From the NCBI GenBank assembly GCA_947488085.1, contig CANKYI010000001.1, positions 2,799,928 to 2,863,927 on the forward strand: DNA of 64,000 bases, in the 5' to 3' direction. Shown piece by piece: positions 9,206-19,768 of this stretch; the stretch's first letter is position 1, and each line of letters begins with the position of its first letter. The stretch is from an uncultured Erythrobacter sp. GTDB taxonomy: Bacteria > Pseudomonadota > Alphaproteobacteria > Sphingomonadales > Sphingomonadaceae. Both the position numbers and the translations under genes were made by a program. The notes below the pieces were generated by a model, which was not told the origin of the DNA, made no database searches, and saw only the letters and a program-made list of their open reading frames with translations.

Positions 9206-9793
9206 ATGAACTTCGCACGTTTGGGAACCACTTTCGCGCTGATCGCGGCATTGGGCGCGTGCAAAGTGCAGAATGATCCTGTCGAGGACGCTCCGGAACC
9301 CACCGCAAGTGAGACGCCAGCTGAAGGCGAGACTGTTTCGATCTTGCGCCCTGATGTTGAGGCGGAGCAACAGGAGGTGATGGAGGCCATCCTCGAACCT
9401 CTAAACGCGGTGGTTGGTTTCCCCGATGGCGGCGCAGAAATTGACGCGGCTGCTACCGAGGCATTGCAGGCGGTCCTGACCTCTGAACAGATCGAATTGG
9501 GCGGTCCGATAGTGCTGCGCGCGCACAGCGACAGCGCTGGGAGCGACCAGGTGAATGCCGATGCGGCCGAGGCACGCGGATTAGCGATTGCGGAATGGTT
9601 GGTGGGTCAAGGCGTAGATGAAGCGCGGATCGACGTGATCGTGTTTGGTGAGCAGAATCCGGTCCAGCCCAATGCTCTTCCCGATGGATCACCCAATGAG
9701 GAGGGCCGCGCGGCAAATCGACGCGTTGAAGTCCTGATTGTACCACCTGAGCCTAAGCCGGAACCTGCACCATCACCCGATATCAGCGGCTAG
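9206..9793 (+). CDS. OmpA-domain lipoprotein
   Basis: This is an exported lipoprotein with a C-terminal peptidoglycan-binding OmpA/MotB fold. ATG 9206 is preferred over in-frame ATGs at 9194 and 9200 because it follows GGGG by six bases and gives a compact signal peptide ending in LGAC, with the lipidated Cys at 19. An acidic Glu/Pro/Ala linker of about 40 residues follows. The OmpA domain then covers roughly residues 65-185, with HSDSAGS, a conserved Arg in EARGLAIAEWL and ANRRVEV. The tail is Pro/Glu-rich. The last 21 bases overlap the convergent cysQ. A structural or envelope-tethering role is inferred from the domain only. Confidence 0.8.
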   Translation: MNFARLGTTFALIAALGACKVQNDPVEDAPEPTASETPAEGETVSILRPDVEAEQQEVMEAILEPLNAVVGFPDGGAEIDAAATEALQAVLTSEQIELGGPIVLRAHSDSAGSDQVNADAAEARGLAIAEWLVGQGVDEARIDVIVFGEQNPVQPNALPDGSPNEEGRAANRRVEVLIVPPEPKPEPAPSPDISG

Positions 9794-10522
9794 CTCCAGC
9801 ACCTTCTTAGCGTATTCGGGACGGCAAACTAGCAGATCAGGCAAGTACGTATCCGCCTGATTGTATTGCAGCGGCGATCCATCAATCCGCGAACAATGCA
9901 GGCCATGGGCGAGCGCCACCGCAACGGGTGCGCAGCTGTCCCACTCATATTGCCCGCCTGAATGGAGATAGATTTCCGCTTCTCCGCGCACCACGGCCAT
10001 TGCTTTGGCACCGGCGCTGCCCATAGGGACCAACTCTCCGCCCATGGCATCGCATACTGCCACTGACTCTTTTGCAGGGCGCGTTCGGCTGACCAGAAAG
10101 CGCGGAGTGTCAGCGGCTTCGGGTAACGGCTCAACCTTATCGGTGCGCAAGACGATGCCGCCATCTGCACCCGGTAACGCGACCGCGCCAGTTGTTGCAA
10201 CGCCATCAATCGACAGCCCCACATGCACCGCCCAATCGCTGCGCTGTTCGCCGTATTCGCGTGTGCCATCGACCGGATCTATGATCCATACGCGGCTTTG
10301 AGCGCAGCGTGATGTGTCGTCCTTTTCCTCTTCGGAGAGCAATCCATCGTCCGGTCGCGCCGCGCGGATGGCGTGGCATAGGAACTCATTCGCCGTCGCA
10401 TCACCCGCTTTGCCTAGCGCCTTGCCTTCAAAAACGCCCGCATCGCGCACATCAACAAGGATGCGTCCCGCAATCGCGGCCAAATGCGCGGCCAGTTCGG
10501 CGTCTGTCATGGCGTTACTCAT
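9773..10522 (-). CDS. cysQ: 3'(2'),5'-bisphosphate nucleotidase
   Basis: This is a member of the inositol monophosphatase superfamily. It hydrolyses 3'-phosphoadenosine 5'-phosphate, the inhibitory by-product of PAPS use in sulfate assimilation. The metal-binding motifs are present: SEEEK (first acidic site), DPVDGT (core motif) and WDSCAPVAV (distal Asp). The length of 249 residues is usual. The start overlaps the stop of cysNC by four bases (ATGA), so it is translationally coupled to the sulfate-activating enzymes, which supports CysQ over a generic IMPase. Its 3' end runs 21 bases into the convergent lipoprotein gene. Confidence 0.92.
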   Translation of the reverse strand: MSNAMTDAELAAHLAAIAGRILVDVRDAGVFEGKALGKAGDATANEFLCHAIRAARPDDGLLSEEEKDDTSRCAQSRVWIIDPVDGTREYGEQRSDWAVHVGLSIDGVATTGAVALPGADGGIVLRTDKVEPLPEAADTPRFLVSRTRPAKESVAVCDAMGGELVPMGSAGAKAMAVVRGEAEIYLHSGGQYEWDSCAPVAVALAHGLHCSRIDGSPLQYNQADTYLPDLLVCRPEYAKKVLELAADIG

Positions 10523-12435
10523 TTAAGCGGCAATATCTGGCTGATGATGTATTCTGCAGCCTCGACTGGCGTCATGTCCACCGTATTGACGCGAATTTCG
10601 GGCGTTTCCGGCGCTTCATAGGGGCTATCTATCCCAGTGAAATTGGCAAGTTCTCCTGCGCGCGCCTTCTTATAGAGGCCCTTCACATCGCGGGCCTCTG
10701 CCACATCCAAAGGCGTGTCGACGAAGATTTCGATAAACTCCCCTTCAGGCAGCATTTCGCGCACCATCCGGCGTTCTGCGCGGAAGGGAGAAATGAACGC
10801 GGTGAGCACAACCAGTCCCGCATCCGCCATCAACCTTGCCACTTCGCCAATGCGCCGGATATTCTCAATCCGATCCGCCTCGGTAAAGCCGAGATCCTTG
10901 TTCAAGCCATGGCGTACATTGTCGCCATCGAGCAGGAATGTGTGCCGGTTCATCAAGGCGAGCTGTTTCTCCACCTCATTGGCGATTGTCGATTTGCCAG
11001 AGCCGGAAAGCCCAGTGAACCAAAGCACGCGCGGTTTCTGGTTTTTGAGCACTGCGTGATCATCACGGGTCACTGTTGTCGCCTGCCAATGCACATTTTG
11101 TGCGCGGCGCAGCGAGAACTCGATCATCCCTGCACCAACGGTCGCATTGGTGAATTTGTCGATCAAGATGAAGCCGCCGAGTTGTCGGCTATTGCTATAG
11201 GGTTCGAACACAATCGGTTTGTCGGTCGCAAATTCTGCAACCCCGATGGCGTTTAGGCCCAGCGTTTTAGCGGCCAGATGATCGAGGCTGTTGACGTCGA
11301 TCTCATATTTGGGCGCTTGCACCGTTGCGGTGACCATTTGGCTGCCAATTTTGAGCCAATATCCGCGACCCGGCTTCATCGCTGTTTCGTCCATCCAGAC
11401 GATGGTGGAGCAGAACTGATCAGAAACCTCTGCGGGATCATCTGCGACCGTGATGACATCGCCCCGGCTGCAATCAACCTCATCGGTGAGCGTCATGGTG
11501 ACCGATTGCCCTGCGACCGCTTCGTCCAAATCACCGTCGAAAGTGGTGATGGTTTTAACCGTGGAGGTTTTGCCAGCAGGCACAACGCGCACCGCATCGC
11601 CCGGCTTGATCGTGCCGCTTGTGATTTGTCCTGCGAACCCACGGAAATCGAGGTTGGGGCGGTTCACCCACTGCACAGGCATACGGAATGCGCGTTCTTG
11701 CGCAGCGGTGTTAGCCACTTCGACACTTTCGAGATGCGCGATCAAGGCAGGGCCATCATACCAAGGTGTCGTCGCGGATGGCGCGGCAGTGATGTTGTCG
11801 CCTTTGAAGCCGGAAATCGGGATCGCGGTGAAGTTTTCAATGCCGACTTCTTGCGCGAACTCGGTGTACTCAGCCACAATCGCGTCAAAGGTGGCTTGAT
11901 CGTAATCGACCAAATCCATCTTGTTCACTGCAAGCACCAGATGTTTGATGCCTAGCAGATGCACCAGATAGCTGTGTCGGCGCGTCTGTTGCAGAATGCC
12001 CTTACGCGCATCGACGAGGATCACGGCGAGATCAGCGGTCGATGCTCCGGTGACCATGTTGCGGGTATATTGTTCATGCCCCGGCGTATCGGCGACAATG
12101 AACTTGCGTTTCTCGGTCGTGAAGAAGCGATAGGCGACGTCAATCGTGATGCCCTGTTCACGCTCTGCGGCGAGACCATCGACAAGCAATGCAAAGTCGA
12201 TTTGATCCCCTTGCGTGCCATGCTTGGCGCTATCACTTTCCAGCACGGCGAGCTGATCTTCGAAGATCATTTTGGAATCGTATAGGAGCCGCCCAATCAG
12301 GGTCGATTTGCCGTCATCCACGCTGCCGCAGGTGATGAAACGCAGCAGGCTTTTGTGCTGATGCTGGTCCAGATACGCATCAATATCGTCGGCGATCAAT
12401 GCATCGGTTTGGAAGGAGCTGTCTTGAGTGGTCAT
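10519..12435 (-). CDS. cysNC: Bifunctional sulfate adenylyltransferase subunit 1 / adenylylsulfate kinase
   Basis: The N-terminal part (about 1-440) is the CysN GTPase, with G1 GSVDDGKST, the DTPGHEQY switch and NKMD. It works with CysD to make adenosine 5'-phosphosulfate from sulfate and ATP. The C-terminal part (about 455-638) is the CysC kinase, with Walker [10 protein letters not shown] near residue 470 and the APS-site [10 protein letters not shown]; it phosphorylates APS to PAPS. CysN-CysC fusions are well known in alphaproteobacteria (NodQ-like). It overlaps cysD by one base and cysQ by four, so the three form one translationally coupled operon in pathway order. Confidence 0.96.
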   Translation of the reverse strand: MTTQDSSFQTDALIADDIDAYLDQHQHKSLLRFITCGSVDDGKSTLIGRLLYDSKMIFEDQLAVLESDSAKHGTQGDQIDFALLVDGLAAEREQGITIDVAYRFFTTEKRKFIVADTPGHEQYTRNMVTGASTADLAVILVDARKGILQQTRRHSYLVHLLGIKHLVLAVNKMDLVDYDQATFDAIVAEYTEFAQEVGIENFTAIPISGFKGDNITAAPSATTPWYDGPALIAHLESVEVANTAAQERAFRMPVQWVNRPNLDFRGFAGQITSGTIKPGDAVRVVPAGKTSTVKTITTFDGDLDEAVAGQSVTMTLTDEVDCSRGDVITVADDPAEVSDQFCSTIVWMDETAMKPGRGYWLKIGSQMVTATVQAPKYEIDVNSLDHLAAKTLGLNAIGVAEFATDKPIVFEPYSNSRQLGGFILIDKFTNATVGAGMIEFSLRRAQNVHWQATTVTRDDHAVLKNQKPRVLWFTGLSGSGKSTIANEVEKQLALMNRHTFLLDGDNVRHGLNKDLGFTEADRIENIRRIGEVARLMADAGLVVLTAFISPFRAERRMVREMLPEGEFIEIFVDTPLDVAEARDVKGLYKKARAGELANFTGIDSPYEAPETPEIRVNTVDMTPVEAAEYIISQILPLK

Positions 12436-13337
12436 CAGAAATACCCCTCCTGCTTCTTGTCTTCCATCGACGCAGATTGTCCCTTGTCGATTGCGCGACC
12501 TTGCCGTTCGGAGCCGGTCGCCAGCAACATTTCCTGAATAATCTTATTCATATCGGTCGCCTCGCTCTCCGTCGCGCCGGTTAACGGATAGCAACCCAGT
12601 GTGCGGAAGCGGACTGATTTGGTCACGGGCTCTTCACCCTCTTCAAGACGGAAACGGTCATCATCGACCACCAATGTCAGGCCGTCCCGCTCAACAGTTG
12701 GGCGTGGCTGCGACATATAGAGCGGCACGATGTCGATCTTCTCCAGCGCGATATATTGCCAGATATCCAGTTCAGTCCAATTCGAGATCGGGAAGACGCG
12801 GATGCTCTCACCCTTGTTCTTCTTTGCGTTGTAGAGGTTCCATAGCTCAGGCCGCTGGTTCTTTGGGTCCCAACGGTGCGATGCCGTGCGGAAAGAGAAG
12901 ACGCGTTCTTTTGCACGCGCTTTTTCTTCATCACGCCGTCCGCCGCCAAAAGCCGCGTCAAACCCGTGTTCGGTAAGCGCACGTTTGAGCGGATCAGTCA
13001 GCTGCGCCTGAGAATAGAGAGCGCTGCCGGTGTCGAACGGATTGATGCCCTGTTCTTCAGCATCTTCGTTCTGTGCGACAATCAGCTCCAACCCGTATTC
13101 CTTCACCGTCTTATCGCGGTGATCGAGCAACGCCTGAAAGTCCCAGCCGGATGCCACATGCAGCATCTTAAACGGCGGGGGAGCAGGGTAAAACGCCTTG
13201 CGCGCCAGGTGCAGCATGACTGAGCTGTCTTTGCCAACAGAGTAGAGCATGACCGGGTTTTCTGCCTCGGCCACGACTTCGCGGAAGATATGGATACTCT
13301 CGGCTTCAAGCCGCTCAAGATGGGTAAGGGTTTTCAT
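12435..13337 (-). CDS. cysD: Sulfate adenylyltransferase subunit 2
   Basis: This is the catalytic PP-loop ATP pyrophosphatase subunit of ATP sulfurylase, which pairs with CysN. The PP-loop SVGKDSSVM lies at about residue 40, followed by the family segments LHVASGWDF and [16 protein letters not shown]. The length is 300 residues. The start at 13337 (MKTLTHLE) is chosen over 13355 because AGGTG lies seven bases upstream and it matches the usual N-terminus. It is the first gene of cysD-cysNC-cysQ; TGATG joins it to cysNC. Confidence 0.96.
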   Translation of the reverse strand: MKTLTHLERLEAESIHIFREVVAEAENPVMLYSVGKDSSVMLHLARKAFYPAPPPFKMLHVASGWDFQALLDHRDKTVKEYGLELIVAQNEDAEEQGINPFDTGSALYSQAQLTDPLKRALTEHGFDAAFGGGRRDEEKARAKERVFSFRTASHRWDPKNQRPELWNLYNAKKNKGESIRVFPISNWTELDIWQYIALEKIDIVPLYMSQPRPTVERDGLTLVVDDDRFRLEEGEEPVTKSVRFRTLGCYPLTGATESEATDMNKIIQEMLLATGSERQGRAIDKGQSASMEDKKQEGYF

Positions 13338-13402
13338 GGCGCTGCACCTAGTCACTCCCTGCGCGGTGGCAAACCTAGAAAAGCTATATGAGGGAGAAGC
13401 TT

Positions 13403-13476
13403 TGGAGCGGGTAAGGGGAATCGAACCCCTCTAGCTAGCTTGGAAGGCTAGAGCATTACCACTATGCTATACCCGC
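13403..13476 (-). tRNA. tRNA-Gly (anticodon UCC)
   Basis: The minus strand folds as a complete cloverleaf. The acceptor arms are GCGGGTA and TACCCGC, the D-arm is around GCATAGTGGTAATGC, the anticodon stem is CTAGC/GCTAG with loop CTTCCAA, and the T-arm has GGTTCGATTCC. The anticodon in the loop is TCC, which reads GGA/GGG glycine codons. The 3' CCA is encoded. It stands between cysD and the DUF475 gene. Confidence 0.97.
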
Positions 13477-13519
13477 CCGCTCATTGAAGCAGCGCCATTG
13501 CCACCTCGCTTGGTAAAAC

Positions 13520-14569
13520 TCAAGCTTCCTTTGCCGCCGGCTCAAGATCATCGGCACGGTTGGCGCGGACCGATGCCCAAAAGGCAAGGCCGATCAGGAC
13601 AGCACCAATCAGACCCGTGATAACCTCAGGGATATGGGCGAAAGTGTTGATGTACATGATCGTTGCCAGCGCCAGGATCGCATAGAACGCGCCATGCTCA
13701 AGATAGCGGTATTCCGACATCGTGCCTTTGCGCACCAGAAAGATTGTCATGGACCGCACGAACATCGCCCCGATGCCAAGGCCAATGGCGATAATGATGA
13801 GGTTGTTGGTGAGCGCGAAGGCGCCGATCACGCCATCGAAAGAGAAGCTTGCATCGAGCACTTCGAGATAAAGGAACGCGCCAAACCCAGCCTTGGCTAC
13901 ATCGCCGGTTGAAGGTGTGGGTGGCTCAAGCACGTGATTCACGATCTCAACCGCCAGATAGGTGAGCAAGCCGCCAATCGCGGCGATAATGAAGGTCAGC
14001 GCATCCGCATCCGCAAGCATGGTCGATGTTGCCCATGTTGCTATCAGCACCAGCCCGATTGAAATCGCCTCGATATCGGCGACTTTAGCCAATGGGTGTT
14101 CGATGGCCGCGATCCAGTTCAATTCCTTGTCGGAATCGAAGAAGAATTTGAGCCCCACCATCCCCAAAAACGCGCCACCAAAACCCATCAGACCAATATG
14201 CGCCTCGCTGACGATGCGCTGATATTCGGCAGGTTCGCTCAAGGCCAAGCGAACAGCATCGACGGGGCCAAGTTTTGCAGCAACCATCACGATGACAATC
14301 GGGAAAACGATCCGCATCCCAAACACGGCAATCGCGATCCCCCAGGTGAGGAAGCGCTGCTGCCAGACAGGGTCCATATCTTTGAGGATCGAGGCATTGA
14401 CCGCCGCATTGTCGAAGGACAGCGACACTTCGAGCACCGCCAGAACCGCGCAGATCCATAGGATTGAGAGCATCCCCTCCACCGTTCCGTGCAATGACCA
14501 CCCATACCACGCCCCCAGCGCAAGGCCGATGGCGGTAAACAGGAACGAGCCCCAGAAATGCTTCAACAT
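13520..14569 (-). CDS. DUF475 family integral membrane protein (TerC-like)
   Basis: This is a polytopic inner-membrane protein of 349 residues with about nine hydrophobic helices. The motif SLSFDNAAVNA in helix two, and its internal counterpart DASFSFDGVIGAF in the second half, match the twin acidic motifs of DUF475/TerC proteins. Those are thought to bind or move metal ions, although the transported species is not established. The gene starts 14 bases after panC on the same strand, so the two probably share a transcript. The C-terminus is a short Ala/Glu-rich tail. The family assignment is confident; the function is unknown. Confidence 0.85.
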   Translation of the reverse strand: MLKHFWGSFLFTAIGLALGAWYGWSLHGTVEGMLSILWICAVLAVLEVSLSFDNAAVNASILKDMDPVWQQRFLTWGIAIAVFGMRIVFPIVIVMVAAKLGPVDAVRLALSEPAEYQRIVSEAHIGLMGFGGAFLGMVGLKFFFDSDKELNWIAAIEHPLAKVADIEAISIGLVLIATWATSTMLADADALTFIIAAIGGLLTYLAVEIVNHVLEPPTPSTGDVAKAGFGAFLYLEVLDASFSFDGVIGAFALTNNLIIIAIGLGIGAMFVRSMTIFLVRKGTMSEYRYLEHGAFYAILALATIMYINTFAHIPEVITGLIGAVLIGLAFWASVRANRADDLEPAAKEA

Positions 14570-14583
14570 AAAACTGTTAGTCC

Positions 14584-15447
14584 TCAGGCTGTATCAACAG
14601 CCATGTTGTCGATCAGCCGCGTCCCGCCAATGCGTGCGGCCACCAGCAGCCGGGCAGACGCGCCGGATAGAGCGGTAATAGGCGCAAGGGAAGCACTGTC
14701 AGCAAGCGTTGCATAATCCACGCTGTCGAACCCCGCTTTGATCAGGTCGCTTTCCAGTGCGGACAGAGCTGATCCTACATCTCCACCTCTTTCTATGGCT
14801 ACGATTGCGTTCTTCATCGCCCGCGGCAGGGTTCCGGCGGCGGTGCGATTTTCCGCAGAGAGGTAACGGTTGCGGCTGGACATGGCCAAGCCATCCGCCT
14901 CGCGCACAGTCGGCACACCGATGATGGAAAGGACATGTGGTCGGGTCAGGTCAAGGTCGCGCGCCATCGCCCGGATCACGGCGAGCTGTTGGAAATCCTT
15001 CTCGCCAAAAAATGCCATATCCGGCAGAACCTGATGAAACAGTTTGCACACCACCGTTGCAACACCGTCAAAATGGCCCGGACGGTCCGCGGCGCAAAAC
15101 CCCTCACTCACACCGCTGACGGAGATATTGCTGACAAAGCCTGGTGGGTACATCGCTGCCACATCGGGTGCCCAGATTAGGGCACATCCTTCGGCCTCCA
15201 GCATCGCTGCATCCGCTTCCAACTGGCGCGGATAGGCGTCGAGGTCCTCTCCCGGCCCGAATTGCGTCGGATTGACAAAGATCGATGTGACCACGTGGTC
15301 GCATGCCTCACGCGCGCGCCGCACCAGTGTCAAATGGCCTTCATGCAACGCACCCATTGTCGGGACCAAGCCGATGGTGGCACCATCTGACCCGCGCAAT
15401 TTGGCGACCTGACTTCTCAACGCATCAATTGTGCTGGCGGTTTGCAC
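14584..15447 (-). CDS. panC: Pantothenate synthetase
   Basis: This enzyme condenses pantoate and beta-alanine with ATP to make pantothenate, the precursor of coenzyme A. The nucleotidyltransferase HIGH-type motif (MGALHEGHL) is near residue 30. FVNPTQFGPGEDLDAYPR, FFGEKDFQQL and the KMSKS-like MSSRNRYL follow, all hallmarks of PanC. The length of 287 residues is normal. It is divergent from mipZ across a 118-base gap and heads a two-gene unit with the DUF475 protein. Confidence 0.96.
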   Translation of the reverse strand: MQTASTIDALRSQVAKLRGSDGATIGLVPTMGALHEGHLTLVRRAREACDHVVTSIFVNPTQFGPGEDLDAYPRQLEADAAMLEAEGCALIWAPDVAAMYPPGFVSNISVSGVSEGFCAADRPGHFDGVATVVCKLFHQVLPDMAFFGEKDFQQLAVIRAMARDLDLTRPHVLSIIGVPTVREADGLAMSSRNRYLSAENRTAAGTLPRAMKNAIVAIERGGDVGSALSALESDLIKAGFDSVDYATLADSASLAPITALSGASARLLVAARIGGTRLIDNMAVDTA

Positions 15448-15565
15448 GGGTCTTTCCCTTTCCGGTAAAATTGTGTCTCAGGTAGCCGGTTAAAGCCTTG
15501 CGCTCCAAGCCAATTGTGCGCACCAACTCAGAACACTCAAGCTTTGGACAGAAAGACCCGCCCCG

Positions 15566-16402
15566 ATGACCCGTAAGAGAGCTTCTGCTCAAGCTCAAAG
15601 GCCAGCGCATCGCATTGTGTTCGCCAATGAAAAGGGCGGCACGGGCAAATCGACGACGGCGGTGCATATTGCGGTGGCGTTGTCCTATCTTGGCGCGTTG
15701 GTGACTGTGCTCGATCTTGATCCGCGGCAACGCACCACGCATCGCTATATGGAAAACCGGTTCCGCACGATGCAGCGGCGCGATGTTGAGCTGCCCACGC
15801 CCGCTTGTGAAGTGTTCAAGGGGCGCAGCGAACAGGCATTGTTGGTGGCGATTGACCGGTTGGAGAAGGATTGCGATTTCCTGATCATTGACAATCCAGG
15901 GCGCGATGATCCTTTTGCCCGGTGCGCGGTGGAAAATGCCGACACATTGGTCACACCCATGAATGACAGTTTCGTCGATTTTGACCTTATTGGTCAGGTC
16001 GATCCGGAAAGTTTCAAGGTCAAGAAACTCTCCTTTTTCGCTGAGTTAATCTGGGAGGCGCGGATCAAGCGCAGCCGCGCGACTTTGGCGGAAAAGCGAC
16101 CCGAAATGGACTGGATCGTAGTCCGCAATCGCACCGGTTATACCGAGGCTCGCAATATGGCGCGGATTGAGCGGGCGCTGACCGAAATGGCTAAGCGTGT
16201 GGGTTTTCGCGTGGTTCATGGCCTGTCGGAGCGTGTGATTTACCGCGAGCTGTTCCCTTCTGGCCTGACGCTTTTGGATAAGGGACAATTGGGCGATCTG
16301 GGGACCAGTCATCTTGTCGCGCGGCAAGAGCTGCGGACCTTGCTAAAAGCACTCAATCTGCCCGAATTTTCGAAACGCAAATCACCAATGGAGTCGGCTT
16401 GA
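15566..16402 (+). CDS. mipZ: Division-plane positioning ATPase MipZ (ParA/Mrp-like)
   Basis: This deviant-Walker P-loop ATPase in alphaproteobacteria forms a bipolar gradient through ParB and inhibits FtsZ assembly away from midcell. The Walker A motif KGGTGKST lies at residues 23-30. Walker B-like LDLDPRQRTTHRY and the DNPGRDD segment match MipZ closely, and the RQR segment distinguishes MipZ from chromosomal ParA. Its length is 278 residues. It is followed after three bases by a membrane J-domain gene. The chromosomal ParA would be a different gene, not in this window. Confidence 0.92.
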   Translation: MTRKRASAQAQRPAHRIVFANEKGGTGKSTTAVHIAVALSYLGALVTVLDLDPRQRTTHRYMENRFRTMQRRDVELPTPACEVFKGRSEQALLVAIDRLEKDCDFLIIDNPGRDDPFARCAVENADTLVTPMNDSFVDFDLIGQVDPESFKVKKLSFFAELIWEARIKRSRATLAEKRPEMDWIVVRNRTGYTEARNMARIERALTEMAKRVGFRVVHGLSERVIYRELFPSGLTLLDKGQLGDLGTSHLVARQELRTLLKALNLPEFSKRKSPMESA

Positions 16403-16405
16403 ACC

Positions 16406-16702
16406 ATGCTGAAAATTGCAGTCCTATTGCTGGTTGTTTGCCTGATCTTTCGCTGGGCATTTGGCCAATGGCCTTGGACTGCGATTGGATCAAAACCCAC
16501 GCGCAAGCAAGCGGTATTCAATGCGCGCAAGGTTCTGGCGGTGGAAGAGGGTGCAAGCCATGCAGAGATATTAGCGGCACATAAGCGTCTGATCGCTATG
16601 GTGCATCCTGATAAGGGTGGTTCAAACGCTCAGGTCCATGAGGCTAATGATGCGCGCGACCTGTTGCTGGATGAGCTGCCCGATCCCCCACTTGAACAGT
16701 GA
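16406..16702 (+). CDS. Membrane-anchored J-domain protein
   Basis: This is a 98-residue protein with one N-terminal transmembrane helix (about 3-19) and a C-terminal J domain (about 38-95) that carries the intact HPD motif at 67-69. The layout resembles small Pam18/Tim14-like or DjlA-like co-chaperones, which recruit DnaK (Hsp70) to the inner membrane and stimulate its ATPase. Its partner is unknown. It follows mipZ by three bases and so is almost certainly co-expressed with it. Its stop codon lies inside a long inverted repeat. Confidence 0.85.
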   Translation: MLKIAVLLLVVCLIFRWAFGQWPWTAIGSKPTRKQAVFNARKVLAVEEGASHAEILAAHKRLIAMVHPDKGGSNAQVHEANDARDLLLDELPDPPLEQ

Positions 16703-16736
16703 TTGCGGCAATGACACATTTAGCGTGCAATCACTG
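16697..16736. repeat. 10-base perfect inverted repeat between the J-domain gene and pgm
   Basis: The arms CAGTGATTGC (16697-16706) and GCAATCACTG (16727-16736) are perfectly complementary with a 20-base spacer. The left arm contains the stop codon of the J-domain gene. No T-run follows, so this is not a classic terminator. It could be an RNA hairpin affecting mRNA stability or an operator for pgm, whose ATG is 37 bases downstream. Confidence 0.5.
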
Positions 16737-16772
16737 AGCGACCTGAAACTGACCCCGTAAGAAAGTTCCCTG

Positions 16773-18201
16773 ATGGCTTACCAATTCGACCAAACCGTGC
16801 TGCGTGAATACGATATTCGCGGGATCATCGGAGAGACTCTTGGCCCGGACGATGCCCGCGCGATTGGGCGTAGTTTCGGGACCTTGCTGCGCAGAGCCGA
16901 AGGTGCCGACGAAGAGGGTGTGCCAGCACCGATGGTCGCAGTTGGTTACGATGGCCGGGTCAGTTCGCCGATGCTCGAACACGCGCTTGTCGAAGGGCTT
17001 ACCGCGAGCGGATGCGATGTCGTAAAGATCGGCATGAGCGCGACGCCGATGCTGTATTATGCTGAGGCCTCAAGCGAAGAAGTACAGGGCGGCATTCAGA
17101 TAACTGGCAGCCACAATCCCCCCAATTACAACGGCTTCAAGATGGTATTTCAGGGGCGACCGTTTTTTGGGAGCGACATCCAAAAGCTCGGGGAATTGGC
17201 AGCAGCGGGCGACTGGCTCGATGGAGCTGGCAGTGTCAGCGAACGCGACATCATCGACGAGTATGTCGAGCGCATGCTCGAAGGCTTGGTCAATATTCCC
17301 GCTGATCGCCTCTCCACCCTCAAGGTTGGTTGGGATGCGGGCAATGGGGCTGCTGGCCCCGCGCTTGAGATGCTGGCTGCGCGTTTGCCGGGCGAGCATC
17401 ATTTGCTTTTCACTGAAGTTGACGGACATTTTCCAAACCACCATCCTGATCCAACGGTTGAAGAGAACCTGACTGATCTGCGCGCGCTCGTCGCGGAGAA
17501 GAACCTCGACTTTGGAGTGGCTTTTGACGGCGATGGCGACCGGATTGGAGCTATCGATGGAGAGGGCAGGGTGATCTGGGGCGATCAGCTGTTGATGATC
17601 TATGCCGAAGATGTCCTCAAAACCCACCAAGGCGCTACAATCATTGCAGATGTTAAGGCCAGCCGCGCTTTGTTCGATCATGTCGCGGCGCATGGCGGAG
17701 AGCCGCTCATGTGGAAGACGGGCCACTCGCTGATTAAGTCCAAAATGAAGGAAACAGGCTCTCCATTGGCGGGTGAGATGAGCGGCCATGTCTTTTTTGC
17801 TGACACATATTACGGCTTTGATGATGCGCTGTATGCGGGCGTACGCCTGATCGCGGCGGCTGCGCGGCTGGGCAAGACGGTGACGGAGCTGCGCGGTGCG
17901 ATCCCGCCCATGCTCAACACGCCAGAAATGCGGTTTCAGGTCGACGAGGTACGCAAATTCCCCGCAATGGCCGAAGTGACCGAGCGGCTGACCACAAATC
18001 CGGGACCGAGTGTCGAAGAGGTCAATGCGACCGATGGTGTGCGGGTCAATACGGCGGACGGTTGGTGGTTGCTGCGCGCTTCCAACACTCAAGACGTGCT
18101 GGTCGCACGCGCGGAAAGCGACACGCAAGAGGGCCTAGACCGCCTGATCGCGCAGATTGACGAGCAGCTGGAATTGTCAGGGTTAGAGCGCGGGGAGAGC
18201 G

Positions 18202-18212
<11 letters not shown>
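16773..18212 (+). CDS. Phosphomannomutase/phosphoglucomutase (AlgC/PgmG type)
   Basis: This is a cytoplasmic alpha-D-phosphohexomutase that interconverts hexose 1- and 6-phosphates for sugar nucleotide and exopolysaccharide synthesis. The four family loops are visible. The phosphoserine loop TGSHNPP is at 111-117 (Ser113; most relatives have TASHNP). The metal loop DGDGDR is at 252-257. The sugar-specificity loop GEMSGH follows in the C-terminal half, and the phosphate-binding RASNTQ loop lies near residue 430. The length is 479 residues. In sphingomonads such enzymes use both glucose and mannose phosphates; substrate choice here is inferred. It overlaps the next gene by 11 bases. Confidence 0.92.
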
Positions 18213-18837
<625 letters not shown>

Positions 18838-18940
18838 CTGGCGACGCCTGCTTCGGCGATTCCCGCCCACATTTCATGCTGGAACCCGCGCGCGCCCTTA
18901 GGCATAGATAGAGCAGCACTTTGAATAAGGACGATCCTGT

Positions 18941-19768
18941 ATGAAACGCCTGATCCTCGCCGCCGTGTCCGCACTTGCACTCAGCTCAGCCCCAGCTGTC
19001 GCACAAACCGTAGATAGCGCCGAGCCGACTGCTGAAGAACTCGCCGCGATTGGCGGTCTGTTTGGTGACATGTTTGGTCAAGCGGATGAGCTGACCGCGG
19101 AGCAACAGGCGCGCTTGCCGATAGCGATGGAGGTCGTCACGCGGTTGATGCCGGAGGGCACTTATGCGCGGATGATGGAAGAATCGATGGGGCCGATGAT
19201 GGACAGCATCATGGGCGGGCTGGGTAGCACACCTGCCATCGCGCTATCAGCGGCGACAGGGATCAGCCCACTCGATTTGGCCGCTATTGAGGAAGAACGG
19301 CTTCAAAAGGCGCTGGCACTGCTCGACCCGGATGCAGCGGCGCGCAATTCGGAGATCAGCTCGGCTTTCCTAACTATGATCACAGAGACGATGAACGAGA
19401 TTGAGCCTGCCTATCGCAGCGGTTTGGCGCGGGCCTATGCGGTGCGATTTACCGAGGGGGAGCTGGCCGATCTTAACGCTTATTTCCAGACCAGCATCGG
19501 CAGTAAATATGCCGGCGAAAGCTTCCTGATCTTCGCTGATCCTCAAGTCATGGCCTCTATGAATGAAACCGTACCTGCGATTATGGAGCGTATGCCTTCG
19601 ATGATGGAAGCGGCCTCGCAGGCGGAAGAGAAATACCCCGCTGGTCGCTCTTTTTCGCAGCTTGATGCAAGTGAGCGCACGCGGTTGGCTAATTTGCTCG
19701 GCGTGACTGTCAAAGAGTTGGAAGAGAGTGCACCGGCCGGGCCAGAAATTGACCACGACGGAGCATGA
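18941..19768 (+). CDS. Exported DUF2059-domain protein
   Basis: This periplasmic protein of 275 residues begins with a clear Sec signal peptide (MKRLILAAVSALALSS, cleavage after AVAQ or nearby). The C-terminal half (about 145-225) matches the all-helical DUF2059 pattern, with the phrase RAYAVRFTEGELADL and Met-rich helices after it. DUF2059 proteins have no settled function. Its last four bases overlap the start of the helicase gene (ATGA), an odd pairing of a periplasmic protein with a DNA helicase. Confidence 0.75.
   Translation: MKRLILAAVSALALSSAPAVAQTVDSAEPTAEELAAIGGLFGDMFGQADELTAEQQARLPIAMEVVTRLMPEGTYARMMEESMGPMMDSIMGGLGSTPAIALSAATGISPLDLAAIEEERLQKALALLDPDAAARNSEISSAFLTMITETMNEIEPAYRSGLARAYAVRFTEGELADLNAYFQTSIGSKYAGESFLIFADPQVMASMNETVPAIMERMPSMMEAASQAEEKYPAGRSFSQLDASERTRLANLLGVTVKELEESAPAGPEIDHDGA

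Noticed and set aside
10309..11256. 315-codon plus-strand frame opposite cysQ and cysNC
   Set aside because: Antisense to conserved catalytic domains; Cys/His-rich composition is typical of a shadow frame.
17070..18128. 352-codon minus-strand frame opposite the phosphomutase
   Set aside because: Fully antisense to conserved motifs, no ribosome binding site, no domain.
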